Under the pieces are notes generated by a model that saw only the letters and a program-made list of their open reading frames with translations, was not told the origin of the DNA and made no database searches. A stretch of 64,000 bases of DNA from NCBI RefSeq assembly GCF_900156645.1, contig NZ_FTOC01000002.1:62001-126000 (forward strand), given 5' to 3'. Shown here one piece after another: positions 34,253 through 44,905 of this stretch (the stretch's first letter is position 1; each line of letters starts with the position of its first letter). Origin of the DNA: Salimicrobium flavidum (GTDB lineage Bacteria; Bacillota; Bacilli; Bacillales; Halobacillaceae). The position numbers and the translations under genes are program-made.

Positions 34253-35371
34253 TTATGATTGAAGTGCTTCGGGTACAGGAGTGAATTTATAACCTAGATC
34301 ACGGGCTACCGCTTCATAAGTCAAATGTCCTTTTGCCGTATTGATCCCTTCTTCAATCGAATGGCTTTCCTTGACGGCCTGGCTCACACCTTTGTTGGCG
34401 ATTTCGACTGCATATGGCATTGTTACGTTCGTCAGGCCGATGGTTGCTGTCCGTGGCACAGCCCCCGGGATGTTGGCGACGGCATAATGGAGGACGCCAT
34501 GCTTTTCATAAATAGGGTCATCGTGGGTCGTAATATGGTCGACCGTTTCAAAATTACCTCCCTGGTCGATAGCGACATCGACGATCACAGATCCTTCATT
34601 CATCGATTTCACCATGTCTTCGGTTACGATTTTCGGTGCTTTGGCCCCGGGGATGAGTACAGCGCCGATAACAAGGTCTGCATTCTTCACGACCTCTGAA
34701 ATATTCATAGGATTCGACATCAGGGTCTGGATGTCTCCACCGAACTGATCATCGAGCTCCCGTAGCCTTTCCGAGTTGAGGTCGAGGATCGTCACATGAG
34801 CTCCGAGTCCGATGGCGATTTTTGCAGCATTCGTACCTACGACTCCGCCGCCGATGACGACGACATTTCCGCGGGAAACGCCCGGAATGCCTCCGAGAAG
34901 TACGCCTTTTCCACCGTAGGATTTCTCCAGGTACTGGGCTCCGATCTGAGTGGCCATCCGTCCTGCAACTTCACTCATAGGCGTGAGCAGGGGAAGTTTT
35001 CCGCGGGAGGTGACCGTTTCGTAAGCGATTGCTGTCACTTTGTTGTCGATCAGTGCCTGGGTGAGTTCAGGCTCCGCTGCCAGATGAAGATAGGTGAAGA
35101 GAATAAGGTCTTCTCTGAAGTATTTATATTCTGAAGGGAGCGGCTCTTTGACTTTCATGATCATCTCCGCCTGCTTCCATACTTGAGGGGCGTTATCGAT
35201 CATCTCCGCTCCCGCTTCTCTGTATTCTTCATCCGTGAAGCTCGACCCGAGCCCCGCCTCATTTTCCACGAGGACAGTATGCCCGGATTTTCGCAGATGA
35301 ACGACTCCTGCCGGTGTAATAGCTACACGATTTTCATTATTTTTTATTTCCTTGGGTACTCCGACAATCAT
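34253..35371 (-). CDS. ald: Alanine dehydrogenase
   Basis: 372 residues from ATG 35369-35371, the usual Ald length, preceded by AAAGGTGG. NAD-dependent reversible deamination of L-alanine to pyruvate. [23 protein letters not shown] is the family start, a Rossmann motif [15 protein letters not shown] is near residue 170, and [12 protein letters not shown] is near 268. It lies downstream of a PucR-type regulator on the same strand, as with B. subtilis AdeR, which activates ald. Confidence 0.96.
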   Translation of the reverse strand: MIVGVPKEIKNNENRVAITPAGVVHLRKSGHTVLVENEAGLGSSFTDEEYREAGAEMIDNAPQVWKQAEMIMKVKEPLPSEYKYFREDLILFTYLHLAAEPELTQALIDNKVTAIAYETVTSRGKLPLLTPMSEVAGRMATQIGAQYLEKSYGGKGVLLGGIPGVSRGNVVVIGGGVVGTNAAKIAIGLGAHVTILDLNSERLRELDDQFGGDIQTLMSNPMNISEVVKNADLVIGAVLIPGAKAPKIVTEDMVKSMNEGSVIVDVAIDQGGNFETVDHITTHDDPIYEKHGVLHYAVANIPGAVPRTATIGLTNVTMPYAVEIANKGVSQAVKESHSIEEGINTAKGHLTYEAVARDLGYKFTPVPEALQS

Positions 35372-35523
35372 AGGGACTAACCACCTTTCTTCCTTTTCCA
35401 TATATCTTTAGTATACCCGATGTAAGCGCATAATCATTTAGAAAATGGAGAAAAAATCAGGTTGTTTGTTTGTGTGATTACACAAACGTCGTAGAAGTGC
35501 TCAAAAGAAAGCTGAAGCTGTCT

Positions 35524-36738
35524 TCAAATCATCAGGTCGATGAAAAGCTTTGTTTTCTGATTGGCATCGTTGAGATCCAGGCCGGTTATTTCTTTGATAC
35601 GTTTCAGCCGGTAGAGCAGTGTGTTGGCATGGATATGCAGGTGGCCGGCTGCCTGATAGGTGTTGCTGTTGTGTCTAAGGAAAGTGCGGAGGGAGTCCAG
35701 CAGATTTGTGTTATGCATCCGGTCATACGCTTTGATGGATTCGATGGTTTCATTCCGGAAACTTTCCTTTTCGTACATGGCTGCGATTTCGTGAAGAAAC
35801 TGGTACACACCGAGGTCCTGGAAGCTCTCCGCGTGCGCCAGGGCGTCTGGATACTGAGCTTTCAGCTCCAAAGTTTTCTGAGCCTGTCGGTAGCTGATAT
35901 GAAGGTCTTTCGGATTTTGACACACTTTTCCGTACGCCGTGTTTACTGCACTGATGCCGGTGCGTTCCCTCAGTTTATGGGTGAAATCATGAAGAAGACC
36001 CTTAGAGACGGAGGCCGCATCGACGTTTTCATTCGTTTGTACAAGGAGCAAAAGGAAATTGTCATCAAACATGCGGCCTGCAATTCTTGTCTGCTGCAGC
36101 GTTTCCGTCAGGTAGGAAGCATGTCGTTCTATGGAAGGACTGATGCCTTCTGTGAATTCAAGGATCGTGACGCACAAATCCCCTTCCAGTGAGAGGTTGA
36201 GACGACGGGCTCTCTTCTCGATTTCTGTATCGTTGTCCAAAGCGCCGTGAAACAACTGCCACATGAATTCCTGCACGTCCTCTTCTTTTTTACGTCTTCT
36301 GTCCCGTTGCTTCAGTAGATGGCTGGAGGCAAGCGAAGAAGCTTCTTTCAGTTTATCAAGCTGTTGTTGACTGACTTCCACTCCGTCTGTCTGCGCCCAT
36401 ATAAATCCAAGGACCTCTTTGTTTTTCCATACCGATATAGCGATTCGGTTTCCGAGGCCGATAGTCGGAATCGGAGAAACAAAGACAGGGGAAGAACTTT
36501 CGAATAGCTCGGACATGACTTTTGCCTGCCACAGCCCGTTCACTACGTGCTCCGGCACTTTTCTACGCATAATCGTAGCTGTCCTCGCATCATCCACGTT
36601 CGTTTCGTGACTGCTGTAGGAAACGATACGATGGTTGGCATCCTCGATCGTGACCGGACATCCAAGTTCATCCGCTATATAATCAGCCAGACCTTCGGGT
36701 GAGTCCGGCATCTGTTCAAAGTGGTTGTACAGTGACAT
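35524..36738 (-). CDS. adeR: PucR/CdaR-type regulator, probable activator of ald
   Basis: 404 residues. The N-terminal half is a GAF/sensory-like region (CPVTIEDANHRIVSYSSHET). The C-terminal PucR HTH is at LRTFLRHNSNTYQAAGHLHI and NTLLYRLKRIKEITGLDL. The position immediately upstream of ald and the domain layout match B. subtilis AdeR, which activates ald in response to alanine. AGAAGGAG precedes the ATG. About 150 bases separate it from ald and would hold the binding site. Confidence 0.85.
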   Translation of the reverse strand: MSLYNHFEQMPDSPEGLADYIADELGCPVTIEDANHRIVSYSSHETNVDDARTATIMRRKVPEHVVNGLWQAKVMSELFESSSPVFVSPIPTIGLGNRIAISVWKNKEVLGFIWAQTDGVEVSQQQLDKLKEASSLASSHLLKQRDRRRKKEEDVQEFMWQLFHGALDNDTEIEKRARRLNLSLEGDLCVTILEFTEGISPSIERHASYLTETLQQTRIAGRMFDDNFLLLLVQTNENVDAASVSKGLLHDFTHKLRERTGISAVNTAYGKVCQNPKDLHISYRQAQKTLELKAQYPDALAHAESFQDLGVYQFLHEIAAMYEKESFRNETIESIKAYDRMHNTNLLDSLRTFLRHNSNTYQAAGHLHIHANTLLYRLKRIKEITGLDLNDANQKTKLFIDLMI

Positions 36739-36860
36739 AACAATTACTCCTTCTGATCTGGTGAATTCATTTTACCACGCAACAGACAAGTTTTGTTAGT
36801 CGTTGACGGAAGAGGAAAATATAGTTCCCCTCGTTAATGTGCTGGTCTTTTGTGGGGGGC

Positions 36861-37469
36861 TCAATTATGATCTGGAGTGAGGACGAGCTTTCTCATGATG
36901 GTGGAAAAAAGAAATTCCTGATCCTCCACCCTAAGCCCGGCTTTTTGGATGTTCTGCATCGTTCTGCGGTTGATATTGGCTCCTATGACGTGAAGTCCGA
37001 CAGGATTCAAAACATCCATCATTTTGCCGACCCACTCCGTCTCACTCCGCATATGTTCAAGCATCAGCACTTTTCCCTCAGGTTTAACGACCCGCCTTAT
37101 CTCCTGGAGGCCGCGGACAGGGTCGGGGACGGAACAGAAGACACAGGTGGAGATGACGTAATCAAAAGAGTCATCGGGGAATTCGAGTTTCTCAGCATCC
37201 ATTTCCTTCAAAGTGAAGGAACCGGGAAGAGAAGCAGCTTTCTCTTTGGCTTTTTCCAACATCTTTGTGCTGAAGTCGATGCCTGTAACTTCAGCAGAGG
37301 CCGGATAGTAAGGAAGGTTCGCCCCGGTTCCGATCCCTATTTCGAGTACAGTGCCGTTTAGATCTTTCAGCAAATCCTTCCTCCATTCGTCTTTGATCAT
37401 ATGATCCATCATGTCGAAAACGCCGGATACCCGATCATACCGTTTTTTGATCTTGTCCGTACTGTTCAT
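36861..37469 (-). CDS. Class I SAM-dependent methyltransferase
   Basis: 202 residues from the second ATG (37467-37469), which is 8 bases after AGGAGG; the first ATG is too close. Motif I VLEIGIGTGANLPYYP is near residue 45, motif II/III EKLEFPDDSFDYVISTCVFCSV follows near 90, and motif post-III is VKPEGKVLMLEHM. It resembles UbiE/phospholipid N-methyltransferase-like enzymes; the substrate cannot be decided. Divergent from serC. Confidence 0.85.
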   Translation of the reverse strand: MNSTDKIKKRYDRVSGVFDMMDHMIKDEWRKDLLKDLNGTVLEIGIGTGANLPYYPASAEVTGIDFSTKMLEKAKEKAASLPGSFTLKEMDAEKLEFPDDSFDYVISTCVFCSVPDPVRGLQEIRRVVKPEGKVLMLEHMRSETEWVGKMMDVLNPVGLHVIGANINRRTMQNIQKAGLRVEDQEFLFSTIMRKLVLTPDHN

Positions 37470-37576
37470 CTGCATCTCCTCCTGCGGGTAGTTTATGTTG
37501 CTATGAATAAGTGTATCCCTTATAATGCATTCATATCAATGAATGTCAGACTTTTTAGAAAGAAGGTAGATTTTTA

Positions 37577-38659
37577 ATGGAGAGAATTTTCAACTTTTCA
37601 GCCGGTCCGTCTATGCTCCCGCTTCCCGTTCTGGAACAGGCGCAGAAGGAACTGACGAATTACAAAGGTTCAGGGATGTCTGTGATGGAACTGAGCCACC
37701 GTTCCAAATTGTTCACGGATATCATCGAAGGAGCGGAGCAGGGACTTCGCGATTTGATGCAAATCCCTGATAACTATAAAGTCCTTTTCCTTCAGGGCGG
37801 AGCAAGTCAGCAGTTCGCGATGGTACCGATGAATCTGCTCGGGCCAGACAAAAAAGCGGATTATGTGAATACCGGTTCCTGGTCGAAGAAAGCGATGAAA
37901 GAAGCGGAGCGATTTGCCGATGTGAATGTGATTGCATCTTCTGCGGATAAGAATTTTACATACATCCCGGAAGTGAGCAAAGATATGATCGACCCGGAAG
38001 CCTCGTATGTTCATATTACCACGAATAACACGATCGAAGGTACAGCGTTTCGCCATATGCCGGACACCGGTGATGTACCGCTCGTAGCCGATATGTCCTC
38101 GAACATTCTGTCGGAAGAGATCGATGTATCGAAATTCGGAATCATCTACGCCGGTGCTCAGAAGAATATCGGACCGGCGGGGCTGACGGTAGTCATTATC
38201 CGCGAAGATCTGATCGGGCATGCGGGGGAAGACGTACCTGCGATGCTTAATTATAAAACGCACAGCGATGCAGGGTCACTTTATAATACGCCGCCGACTT
38301 TCGCGGTCTATATGGCGAAGCTCGTCTTCGAATACATTAAGGAAAGCGGTGGCCTTAAAGAAATGGAACGTGTGAATAGAGATAAGGCGGAACTTCTTTA
38401 TCTAACGATCGAAGAATCCGGGCTGTTCACATCTCCGGTTGAAAAGAAAAGCCGTTCTCTCATGAATATACCGTTCGTCAGCCCTTCTGAAGAGACGGAT
38501 GCCGCGTTTCTTGAAGGTGCGAAACAACGTGGGCTTGAGACGTTGAAGGGACACCGTTCTGTGGGTGGTATGCGCGCAAGTATTTATAATGCGATGCCGA
38601 AAGAAGGCGTTCAAACGCTCGTGGATTTCATGAACGAATTTGAAAAGAATCATAAGTGA
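37577..38659 (+). CDS. serC: Phosphoserine aminotransferase
   Basis: 360 residues, class V PLP aminotransferase of serine (and pyridoxine) synthesis: 3-phosphohydroxypyruvate plus glutamate to phosphoserine. The N-terminus [32 protein letters not shown] near residue 155 and [12 protein letters not shown] (PLP lysine in AQKN, about 196) are diagnostic. Followed by a terminator; monocistronic. Confidence 0.97.
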   Translation: MERIFNFSAGPSMLPLPVLEQAQKELTNYKGSGMSVMELSHRSKLFTDIIEGAEQGLRDLMQIPDNYKVLFLQGGASQQFAMVPMNLLGPDKKADYVNTGSWSKKAMKEAERFADVNVIASSADKNFTYIPEVSKDMIDPEASYVHITTNNTIEGTAFRHMPDTGDVPLVADMSSNILSEEIDVSKFGIIYAGAQKNIGPAGLTVVIIREDLIGHAGEDVPAMLNYKTHSDAGSLYNTPPTFAVYMAKLVFEYIKESGGLKEMERVNRDKAELLYLTIEESGLFTSPVEKKSRSLMNIPFVSPSEETDAAFLEGAKQRGLETLKGHRSVGGMRASIYNAMPKEGVQTLVDFMNEFEKNHK

Positions 38660-38669
38660 AGAAAGGGAA

Positions 38670-38698
38670 GAACCGCAGAAATTGCGGTTCTTTTTTTC
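38670..38698 (+). terminator. Terminator of serC
   Basis: GAACCGCA / TGCGGTTC hairpin with a 5-base loop and seven T. It abuts the next promoter. Confidence 0.9.
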
Positions 38699-38730
38699 TT
38701 GACCTCTGTCAGTTTAAGGGGTAAACTGAC
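38699..38730 (+). promoter_or_regulatory. Promoter and MarR-type operator of the exporter operon
   Basis: TTGACC (38699-38704), 17-base spacer, TAAACT (38722-38727). A perfect palindrome with 9-base arms (GTCAGTTTA / TAAACTGAC) and a 5-base centre covers 38708-38730, directly over the -10 box. Strong candidate for autorepression by the MarR protein encoded next. Confidence 0.8.
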
Positions 38731-38764
38731 ATTTAGTTTAACCCATATACTGACGAGGTGAGAA

Positions 38765-39223
38765 ATGATGAAGGAAGAACTGATTCGACAGGTATACGAA
38801 TCTGTCTATGATATTTATTTGCACGGATCGGAGCAGGTGGCCCGCTCCCTGAGAGACGATGAAGAACTTAAACATTTTTCCAGAGAACAGACGCAATTGA
38901 TCAAGGTCATTGATGGTCACCCGGATACGACGCTGAAAGATATCGCCCAAATTCTAGGTGTGCACAAAACCGGGGTCTCCAACAAGGTGAAAAAATTGGC
39001 CGAAGGAGGATATCTCGAGTATAGGGAGGGACCCGACCATAAGAGTAAGTACGTAGAGGTAACGGAAAAAGGTCATGAAGTCGTGGCTCGCATAGAAACG
39101 GTCAACGTCTCCCACTGGCGGGATCTTTTCGCAGATGTGTTCACAGAGAGGGAGATGGAAGCATTCCATGAAAAATTACAGCGCATACGGAAGCGCTTTG
39201 AGGAAGAAGAGGATAAACGATGA
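38765..39223 (+). CDS. MarR-family regulator
   Basis: 152 residues; the start is 38765 or the adjacent ATG at 38768, after GAGGTGAG. Winged helix: HPDTTLKDIAQILGVHKTGVSNKVKKL (HTH, residues 55-81) and GYLEYREGPDHKSKYVEVTEKG (wing). ATGA overlap with the downstream exporter and the palindrome in the promoter indicate a self-regulated drug- or stress-response operon. Ligand unknown. Confidence 0.92.
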   Translation: MMKEELIRQVYESVYDIYLHGSEQVARSLRDDEELKHFSREQTQLIKVIDGHPDTTLKDIAQILGVHKTGVSNKVKKLAEGGYLEYREGPDHKSKYVEVTEKGHEVVARIETVNVSHWRDLFADVFTEREMEAFHEKLQRIRKRFEEEEDKR

Positions 39224-40626
39224 AGCAGGAATGGAAGCAACTATTAACAAAACCGAAAATGTTGGTCGTTCTTTTTATCATCCAGTGTATTCCGATTATT
39301 TACACGTCGGTGTTCGTAGGGTCTATGTGGGATCCTTACGGCAACACGGAAGAATTGCCGGTAGCGGTAGTTAATGAAGATGAACCTGCCACGTTCGAAG
39401 GGGAAGAGGTATCGGTAGGAGCTGATACAGTCCAAAATTTGCGGGAGAACGACAAGTTCGACTGGCACTTCGTCTCAGAGGACAAAGCCCAGTCCGGTCT
39501 GAAAAACGGGGATTATTTCCTCGTGGTCACCATTCCGGCTTCATTTTCTTCTAATGCTGTGACGGTTTTTGAGGAAGAGCCGGTGGAGCCGCAGATTACT
39601 TATGAGACCAACCCCGGATATAGTATGACCGGAGAAATCATCGCCGGACGCGGGAGTGACCAGGTGACAGAAGAAGTGTCCGAGGAATTGCAGGGCTCCT
39701 ATACCGAGGCATGGACAGCAGTGATTACAGATATGAGAGAAGGATACGCTCAAAACGAGGAAAAGCTCGCATCTATGGAGGAGCAGCTGACCCAGCTCGA
39801 AGAGGCGAGTGCCGGACTTGCAGCCAGTCTACAGGGCACGGTTCCTTCTGCAGGTGCTGAAGCCGGAGAACTGAATGCAGCGATTACAGAACTGGAAGAA
39901 GGCATCCATCAATTGAAAGAAGCGCAAGGGACAGCACTCGAAGAAGCAGGCTCGCTGAATATGGGGGAAGGGAACACCTCCCAGTTCCTAAATCCGGTTT
40001 CCATCAATGAAGAAGCGATGACGGAAGTCGATAATTACGGTTCCGGATTCACTCCTTACATTTTGAGTATCAGTCTATTCATCGGGGCTATCGCTTTTCA
40101 TGTATTTTACCGGACGAATGATACCCTTCGTTACGGGAGGAAAGGATGGACAGGAAAACTGAGTGTTGTACTGTTTCAGGCAGTCATGCAGGCAGTTATC
40201 GCCGCTTTTGTACTCGATGTCTTCATGCATGTGGAAGTCGGAAATACATGGATGTTCTATGGTATGACGGTCATCACCTCCCTAGTGTTCATGATGGGGG
40301 TAACGCTTCTCGTATCGTCCCTTGGTAATATCGGACGTTTCCTTGCTGTATTGTTTCTCGTATTCCAGATCGGTACAAGTGCCGGAACGTTCCCTATTGA
40401 ATTATCGAATTCTCTATTCCAGGCCTTGCACGAGTTTTCTCCGATGACGTATAGTATCAAAGGGATGAGGGAAGCTATGTTCGATTTCACCGGTAGTATC
40501 GCTCCGGGAGAGATTTTCCTCATTCTCGGAAGTCTGTTTTTTGTATTGATGATTCTTTGGGGAGCAGTGTTCCGGCTGTTTCACAAACATCCCTCTCTCT
40601 ATGAAAAAATACAAAATGCAGTTTGA
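39220..40626 (+). CDS. YhgE/Pip-type ABC-2-like membrane exporter
   Basis: 468 residues. One N-terminal helix (MLVVLFIIQCIPIIYTSVFV) is followed by a large extracellular domain with a coiled-coil stretch rich in Glu and Ala (residues about 180-250, EEQLTQLEEASAGLAA) and then five C-terminal helices. This is the YhgE/Pip (phage-infection-protein-like) or DUF3533 architecture. Co-transcribed with the MarR gene, it probably exports a lipophilic compound. It is also of the class used as phage receptor (Pip) in lactococci. Confidence 0.82.
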   Translation: MKQEWKQLLTKPKMLVVLFIIQCIPIIYTSVFVGSMWDPYGNTEELPVAVVNEDEPATFEGEEVSVGADTVQNLRENDKFDWHFVSEDKAQSGLKNGDYFLVVTIPASFSSNAVTVFEEEPVEPQITYETNPGYSMTGEIIAGRGSDQVTEEVSEELQGSYTEAWTAVITDMREGYAQNEEKLASMEEQLTQLEEASAGLAASLQGTVPSAGAEAGELNAAITELEEGIHQLKEAQGTALEEAGSLNMGEGNTSQFLNPVSINEEAMTEVDNYGSGFTPYILSISLFIGAIAFHVFYRTNDTLRYGRKGWTGKLSVVLFQAVMQAVIAAFVLDVFMHVEVGNTWMFYGMTVITSLVFMMGVTLLVSSLGNIGRFLAVLFLVFQIGTSAGTFPIELSNSLFQALHEFSPMTYSIKGMREAMFDFTGSIAPGEIFLILGSLFFVLMILWGAVFRLFHKHPSLYEKIQNAV

Positions 40627-40689
40627 CGATCAAATCACTCGTTCACTCCTTATTATGCGTGGTAAGGTGTGATGGAGGAGGAATGCACA

Positions 40690-41292
40690 ATGACAGAATG
40701 GGATCAACGATTCAATGAAAAAGAATTCATCTATGGGAAAGATGTTAATGAATTCATAAGAGATCATTATGATTACATCGAAGAAGGTGGGCATATCGGT
40801 TGTTTCGCAGAAGGTGAAGGTCGAAACGCCGTTTTCCTTGCTAAGGAAGGCCACCCGGTAACTGCTTATGAACAGTCTGAGGTCGGTATCGATAAAATGA
40901 ATCGGCTGGCTGAGGAACAGGAAGTCTATGTAGAAGGGGTCCAGATGGATCTCACAAAAGACCCGGTCGGTGAAGAAGTATATGACGGAGCGGTTATGGT
41001 TTTCGGGCACGTTCCGAAAGAAGACCAGCAGTATCTGATGGATAATATCCGTGCCTCAGTGAAACCGGGAGGCGCAATCCTGTTGGAAGTGTATTCGGAG
41101 GATCAGCTTGCTTATAAGACAGGAGGACCCCCGGATACGGAAGCGATGTATCGTCCTGAGGATATGTTGCAGTGGTTCCGTGAAGATAAAATTCTCCACT
41201 TCTATTACGGGGAAGCAGAACGTGTGGAAGGAAGCAGACACACTGGCCTCGGCCATGTTATACAACTGATTGCAGTGAAAGCGTCCGCCTGA
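40690..41292 (+). CDS. TehB-like SAM-dependent methyltransferase
   Basis: 200 residues from ATG 40690 with GGAGGAGG upstream. MTEWDQRFNEKEFIYGKDVNEF is the typical start of small TehB-like methyltransferases. IGCFAEGEGRNAVFLAKEGHPVTAYEQS is SAM motif I, and VKPGGAILLEVYSEDQL is post-III. Members methylate or detoxify small oxyanions or thiols; the substrate is unknown. Terminated by a strong hairpin. Confidence 0.85.
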   Translation: MTEWDQRFNEKEFIYGKDVNEFIRDHYDYIEEGGHIGCFAEGEGRNAVFLAKEGHPVTAYEQSEVGIDKMNRLAEEQEVYVEGVQMDLTKDPVGEEVYDGAVMVFGHVPKEDQQYLMDNIRASVKPGGAILLEVYSEDQLAYKTGGPPDTEAMYRPEDMLQWFREDKILHFYYGEAERVEGSRHTGLGHVIQLIAVKASA

Positions 41293-41311
41293 TTCAGGGC
41301 GGACTTTTTTT
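41283..41311 (+). terminator. Terminator of the TehB-like gene
   Basis: GTCCGCC / GGCGGAC hairpin followed by seven T; it overlaps the end of the reading frame. Confidence 0.88.
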
Positions 41312-41328
41312 ATGCTTTTTAAGTTTTT

Positions 41329-41502
41329 GGCTCTCTTAAAGCCGGGTTTTGATTTTCTTCTCTGTGGGTGGAAGCTTGCGCGGGCATGACGCGGGCTTCC
41401 CGAATCTCTCTAGGATCGATTCGGCTGATTTTCCGTTCATGCCATTCTAGGCAGGCGTCTCCACTCTTCGTTCGAAAATCAACAATAAACGCTAACATAG
41501 CC
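41329..41502 (-). repeat. MITE-like dispersed repeat, copy C
   Basis: About 174 bp. Terminal inverted repeats GGCTCTCTTAAAGCC at the left and the reverse complement of GCTAACATAGCC at the right, each followed inward by TTGATTTTC. Inner GGAGACGCCTGCC box and stem CCGAATC / GATTCGG. A 96-codon shadow frame across it is not a gene. Confidence 0.82.
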
Positions 41503-41637
41503 AAGTTTTTAGTTTCATTTATAAGACGGGTAGAGTGAAAAAAGTTATAGGTAATCATTCTTATAAAAACGTTTATTTTTTGCGGCGGGGGGTATAAAGG
41601 TATATACATTTATCTCATACTTCAGGGGGCTCTTATC

Positions 41638-43182
41638 ATGATTCAATCAAAAAACAGGACGATGATTCTTTTTTCAGCTACAGGAGTCGTATTAACTTTA
41701 TTTATCCACGTACTTCATCGTGTAATGCCTATGAATTGGGGCGAAGCAGGGTATGAAACGTACCTTCCTTATCTTTATCTGCTTACTTCAGTACCCATCG
41801 TTTTGTTAGGGGTAGGGGTGTGGTTGTATCGCAGGAATCGTGAGCACCCGGCTTTGCCCTGGCTGATGAGTGTGTTATTCACTTTTATCAGCCTTGCCAT
41901 GATTGTGAACGGAGAAGGTATGGTGGTGTATCATTTCTCCATATTTCTTGTTGTTGCTTTGATCTCTTTTTATGATCGTATTGAAATCATTTCGATAATG
42001 ACTGGTATTTTTGCCTTTGTTCATATAGGAGCCATGTTTCTTGGGACGGATCTTCTGTATGGAAATGCTTCGTATACATGGTTCATGTTCGGGTTACATG
42101 CGTTTTATCTTGTATTGACAAGTGTGGGGACAGCTTACCAGATTACAGTGAAGAACAAACATGTCAAAGAACTTGAGAAAGAGAACAAGCGCCAGGAAGA
42201 AGAACTGGAAGATATGTTCCAACAGATGAAAGAGGTTGCCGGTATGATAACGTCTACAGCTTCTGGAATCGATCGCGCTTCTTTATCCAGTGAAGAAGCT
42301 TATAATCACGTAGATCTCCTTTTGGAAAAGAGAAATAAAAACGCGGAGCATCAGATGGAAAAAGCTGACCTGAATGCCGGACATCTTGCAGAAATAAAGA
42401 CGGCCATCGAGGAAATAACTCTAAGTATGAAAGCAGTCGCAAACTCAGCCGATGTAATGGACCACACCACTTCTAAAGCGAAAGATTCGCTGCGTGAGGT
42501 TACGGAAGCTATGAAAGAGACAGACGGAAGTATGGAAGATATGAGAGAAATAGTACATCAGTTGAATATGCACTCCAAAGAAATTGGTAGCATAACGGAA
42601 GAAATCTCCTCGATCAGTGAAAGTACCAATCTCTTAGCTTTGAATGCATCGATCGAGGCCGCACGTGCCGGTGAACACGGGAAAGGCTTCAGTGTTGTTG
42701 CTCAGGAAGTAAGAAAGCTTTCTGTCCAGTCGGAAGCAGCGACAAAACGGATTCTTGGAATTGTGAAGGCGATAGAGTCAAACGTCAGTGCTACGGACGA
42801 AAGTTCGGCGCGCGCTCTGCAACAAGTTTCGAACAGCAGAGACAGGTTGGATTCAGTAGCCGAGTCATTTGAAGAACTCTCGGCTCGGTCTATGGATGTC
42901 AAGGAACGCACCAATGGAGTCAGTGTATCGTGTCAGCAGCTGTTAGTAACTGCAGGAGTTCTCACGGATACCTTTGATGAGCTGTTTTTGTTCACAAAAG
43001 AAGCGATAAACCAGAACAAAAAAGTGATGGAGGCTTCCGGAAAACAGTTCACATATCTTAGAGATATGAGGGGGCGGATGGATTCCCTGACAAACTTGAC
43101 AAGCCGTCTTGAGAAGGCGATGAATGAAAATGAAAAAAGGGACGAGACGATTTATCCAGCAAAAACCCGTCATACCGCCTAA
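41638..43182 (+). CDS. Methyl-accepting chemotaxis protein with multi-helix N-terminus
   Basis: 514 residues. Residues 8-170 contain about six hydrophobic helices (a MASE-type integral membrane sensor without extracellular domain or HAMP). Residues 175-500 are the cytoplasmic signalling coiled coil with the hairpin tip [39 protein letters not shown]. The signal is probably sensed in or near the membrane (ions, redox, energy). The ATG follows AGGGGG. Stands alone; chemotaxis core genes are elsewhere. Confidence 0.9.
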   Translation: MIQSKNRTMILFSATGVVLTLFIHVLHRVMPMNWGEAGYETYLPYLYLLTSVPIVLLGVGVWLYRRNREHPALPWLMSVLFTFISLAMIVNGEGMVVYHFSIFLVVALISFYDRIEIISIMTGIFAFVHIGAMFLGTDLLYGNASYTWFMFGLHAFYLVLTSVGTAYQITVKNKHVKELEKENKRQEEELEDMFQQMKEVAGMITSTASGIDRASLSSEEAYNHVDLLLEKRNKNAEHQMEKADLNAGHLAEIKTAIEEITLSMKAVANSADVMDHTTSKAKDSLREVTEAMKETDGSMEDMREIVHQLNMHSKEIGSITEEISSISESTNLLALNASIEAARAGEHGKGFSVVAQEVRKLSVQSEAATKRILGIVKAIESNVSATDESSARALQQVSNSRDRLDSVAESFEELSARSMDVKERTNGVSVSCQQLLVTAGVLTDTFDELFLFTKEAINQNKKVMEASGKQFTYLRDMRGRMDSLTNLTSRLEKAMNENEKRDETIYPAKTRHTA

Positions 43183-43231
43183 ACACGGATGACAGGTTTT
43201 TAAGGGGTTCAAGTATGAAATTTCATGCTTT

Positions 43232-44881
43232 TCACATTTCCCGGGAAATAGTATATGTTTTATAACCACCACTCAAGTTAATGGCACGGAAACCGTTATT
43301 ATTAAGGATTCGGGTAGCAAGATAACCTCTCAGACCTACCTGACAGTGGACGTGGATCGGTTTGTTCTTCGGCAATTCTTCGAGACGTCCTCGCAATTCG
43401 CCTAGCGGTATATTCTGTGCCCCTTTGATATTACCTGCTTCGTATTCTTCCGCTTCCCGGACATCGATCAGAGTGCCTCCTTCGCGGACGATTTCATCAA
43501 TTTCATGAAAATGGACGACTTCCGCTGCCCCTTCGATGATATTCATAGCGGCATAACCGGCGACGTTAACCGGGTCTTTCGCTGATGAATAGGGAGGTGC
43601 GTAAGAAAGCTCCAAATCCGGGAGGTCTTCTACTGTGAGTTTACCTTTGATTGCTGTGGCGATAACGTCGATCCGTTTTTCTACACCGTTCCTACCGACT
43701 GCCTGAGCGCCGAAGATGTTTCCGTTTTCCGGGTCGAATATCAGCTTCATTGCAATAGGGGAACCCCCAGGGTAGTACGTAGCGTTTGAAGCCGGATGGA
43801 CGTGCACTGCTTCATAAGTCACACCGAGTCGTCGGAGGGTTTTTTCATTATTGCCTGTAGCGGCTACAGTAAGGCCAAACACTCGTGCTACAGAAGTACC
43901 AAGCGTGCCTGTGTATGCGACGTTCTTTCCATTGATATGATCGGCGACGAGACGTCCCTGACGGTTTGCCGGCCAGGCGAGAGGTACCATGACAGGTGTT
44001 TGCTGAATATAGTCTTTCACTTCTACTGCATCTCCGAGGGCATAAATGGCATCATCACTTGTTTTGAGAGACTTGTCGACAACGATTCCACCCCGTTCGC
44101 CGAGCTCAAGACCGGATTCACGTGCCAATTCGCTTTCCGGGCGTACACCGATAGCCATAATGGTTATATCGCTGACGAGTTCTTTGCCGCTATCCAATTG
44201 GACTTTTTTCCCGCGGTCAAGGAAAGCCTCCACTCCATCCTGGAAAATCAATTCCACTCTTTTGTCCCTCAGTTCCTGATGCAGATACCCGGCCATCTCT
44301 TTGTCGACGGGCCCCATCACCTGATCAGATAATTCCACCAGCTTTACTTTGATACCTCGCTCGGCAAGGTTCTCGGCCATTTCGATTCCTATGAATCCTC
44401 CTCCGATAACGACGGCGTGGTGGGGTTTCTGTTCATCAACCCAAGTCTTGATCTGGTCTGTATCGGGGATGTTGCGCAGTGTGAAGACGTTTTCCGCTTC
44501 TTCGAGTCCGTCAAACGGGGGAACAATCGGACGCGCTCCGGGAGAAAGTATTGCGTAATCATAGGCTTCTTCGTAGGTTTCACCTGTATCGACCTTAGTG
44601 ACAGTTATCGTTTTCTCTTCCCGATTGATGGATGTCGCTTCACTAAGATTACGGATGTCGAGGTTGAATTTCTTGCTCATTCCTTCGACGGTCTGCACGA
44701 GAAGGGCATCCCTGTTAGTGATGACCCCTCCGATGTAATAGGGGAGTCCACAGTTCGCAAAGGAAATATATTCCCCTTTTTCGAGTACTATAATTTCGTC
44801 CTCTTCATTCAGACGACGCAACCTGGCAGCGGCAGTGGCACCACCGGCGACTCCTCCGACAATTACGATTTTTTTCCCCAT
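43232..44881 (-). CDS. CoA-disulfide/CoA-persulfide reductase with C-terminal rhodanese domain
   Basis: 549 residues from ATG 44879-44881, which is 9 bases after AAGGAG. FAD/NAD(P) pyridine-nucleotide-disulfide fold: IVGGVAGGATAAARLRRL at the start, then the single redox Cys44 in SFANCGLPYYIGG (CoADR type). The NAD motif VVIGGGFIGIEMAENL is near residue 155. The C-terminal rhodanese domain (residues about 455-549) has its active Cys in HVHCQVGLRGYLATR. Such fusions reduce CoA disulfide or CoA/glutathione persulfides in sulfide handling and redox balance. Two palindromic operators upstream point to redox and sulfane-sulfur control. Confidence 0.93.
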   Translation of the reverse strand: MGKKIVIVGGVAGGATAAARLRRLNEEDEIIVLEKGEYISFANCGLPYYIGGVITNRDALLVQTVEGMSKKFNLDIRNLSEATSINREEKTITVTKVDTGETYEEAYDYAILSPGARPIVPPFDGLEEAENVFTLRNIPDTDQIKTWVDEQKPHHAVVIGGGFIGIEMAENLAERGIKVKLVELSDQVMGPVDKEMAGYLHQELRDKRVELIFQDGVEAFLDRGKKVQLDSGKELVSDITIMAIGVRPESELARESGLELGERGGIVVDKSLKTSDDAIYALGDAVEVKDYIQQTPVMVPLAWPANRQGRLVADHINGKNVAYTGTLGTSVARVFGLTVAATGNNEKTLRRLGVTYEAVHVHPASNATYYPGGSPIAMKLIFDPENGNIFGAQAVGRNGVEKRIDVIATAIKGKLTVEDLPDLELSYAPPYSSAKDPVNVAGYAAMNIIEGAAEVVHFHEIDEIVREGGTLIDVREAEEYEAGNIKGAQNIPLGELRGRLEELPKNKPIHVHCQVGLRGYLATRILNNNGFRAINLSGGYKTYTISREM

Positions 44882-44905
44882 AAATTTCACTCCTTATTCT
44901 GTTAA

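Noticed and set aside
41319-41609. 96-codon frame on the minus strand
   Set aside because: It covers repeat copy C and has no ribosome site; its peptide resembles translation of copy A, showing it is repeat-derived.
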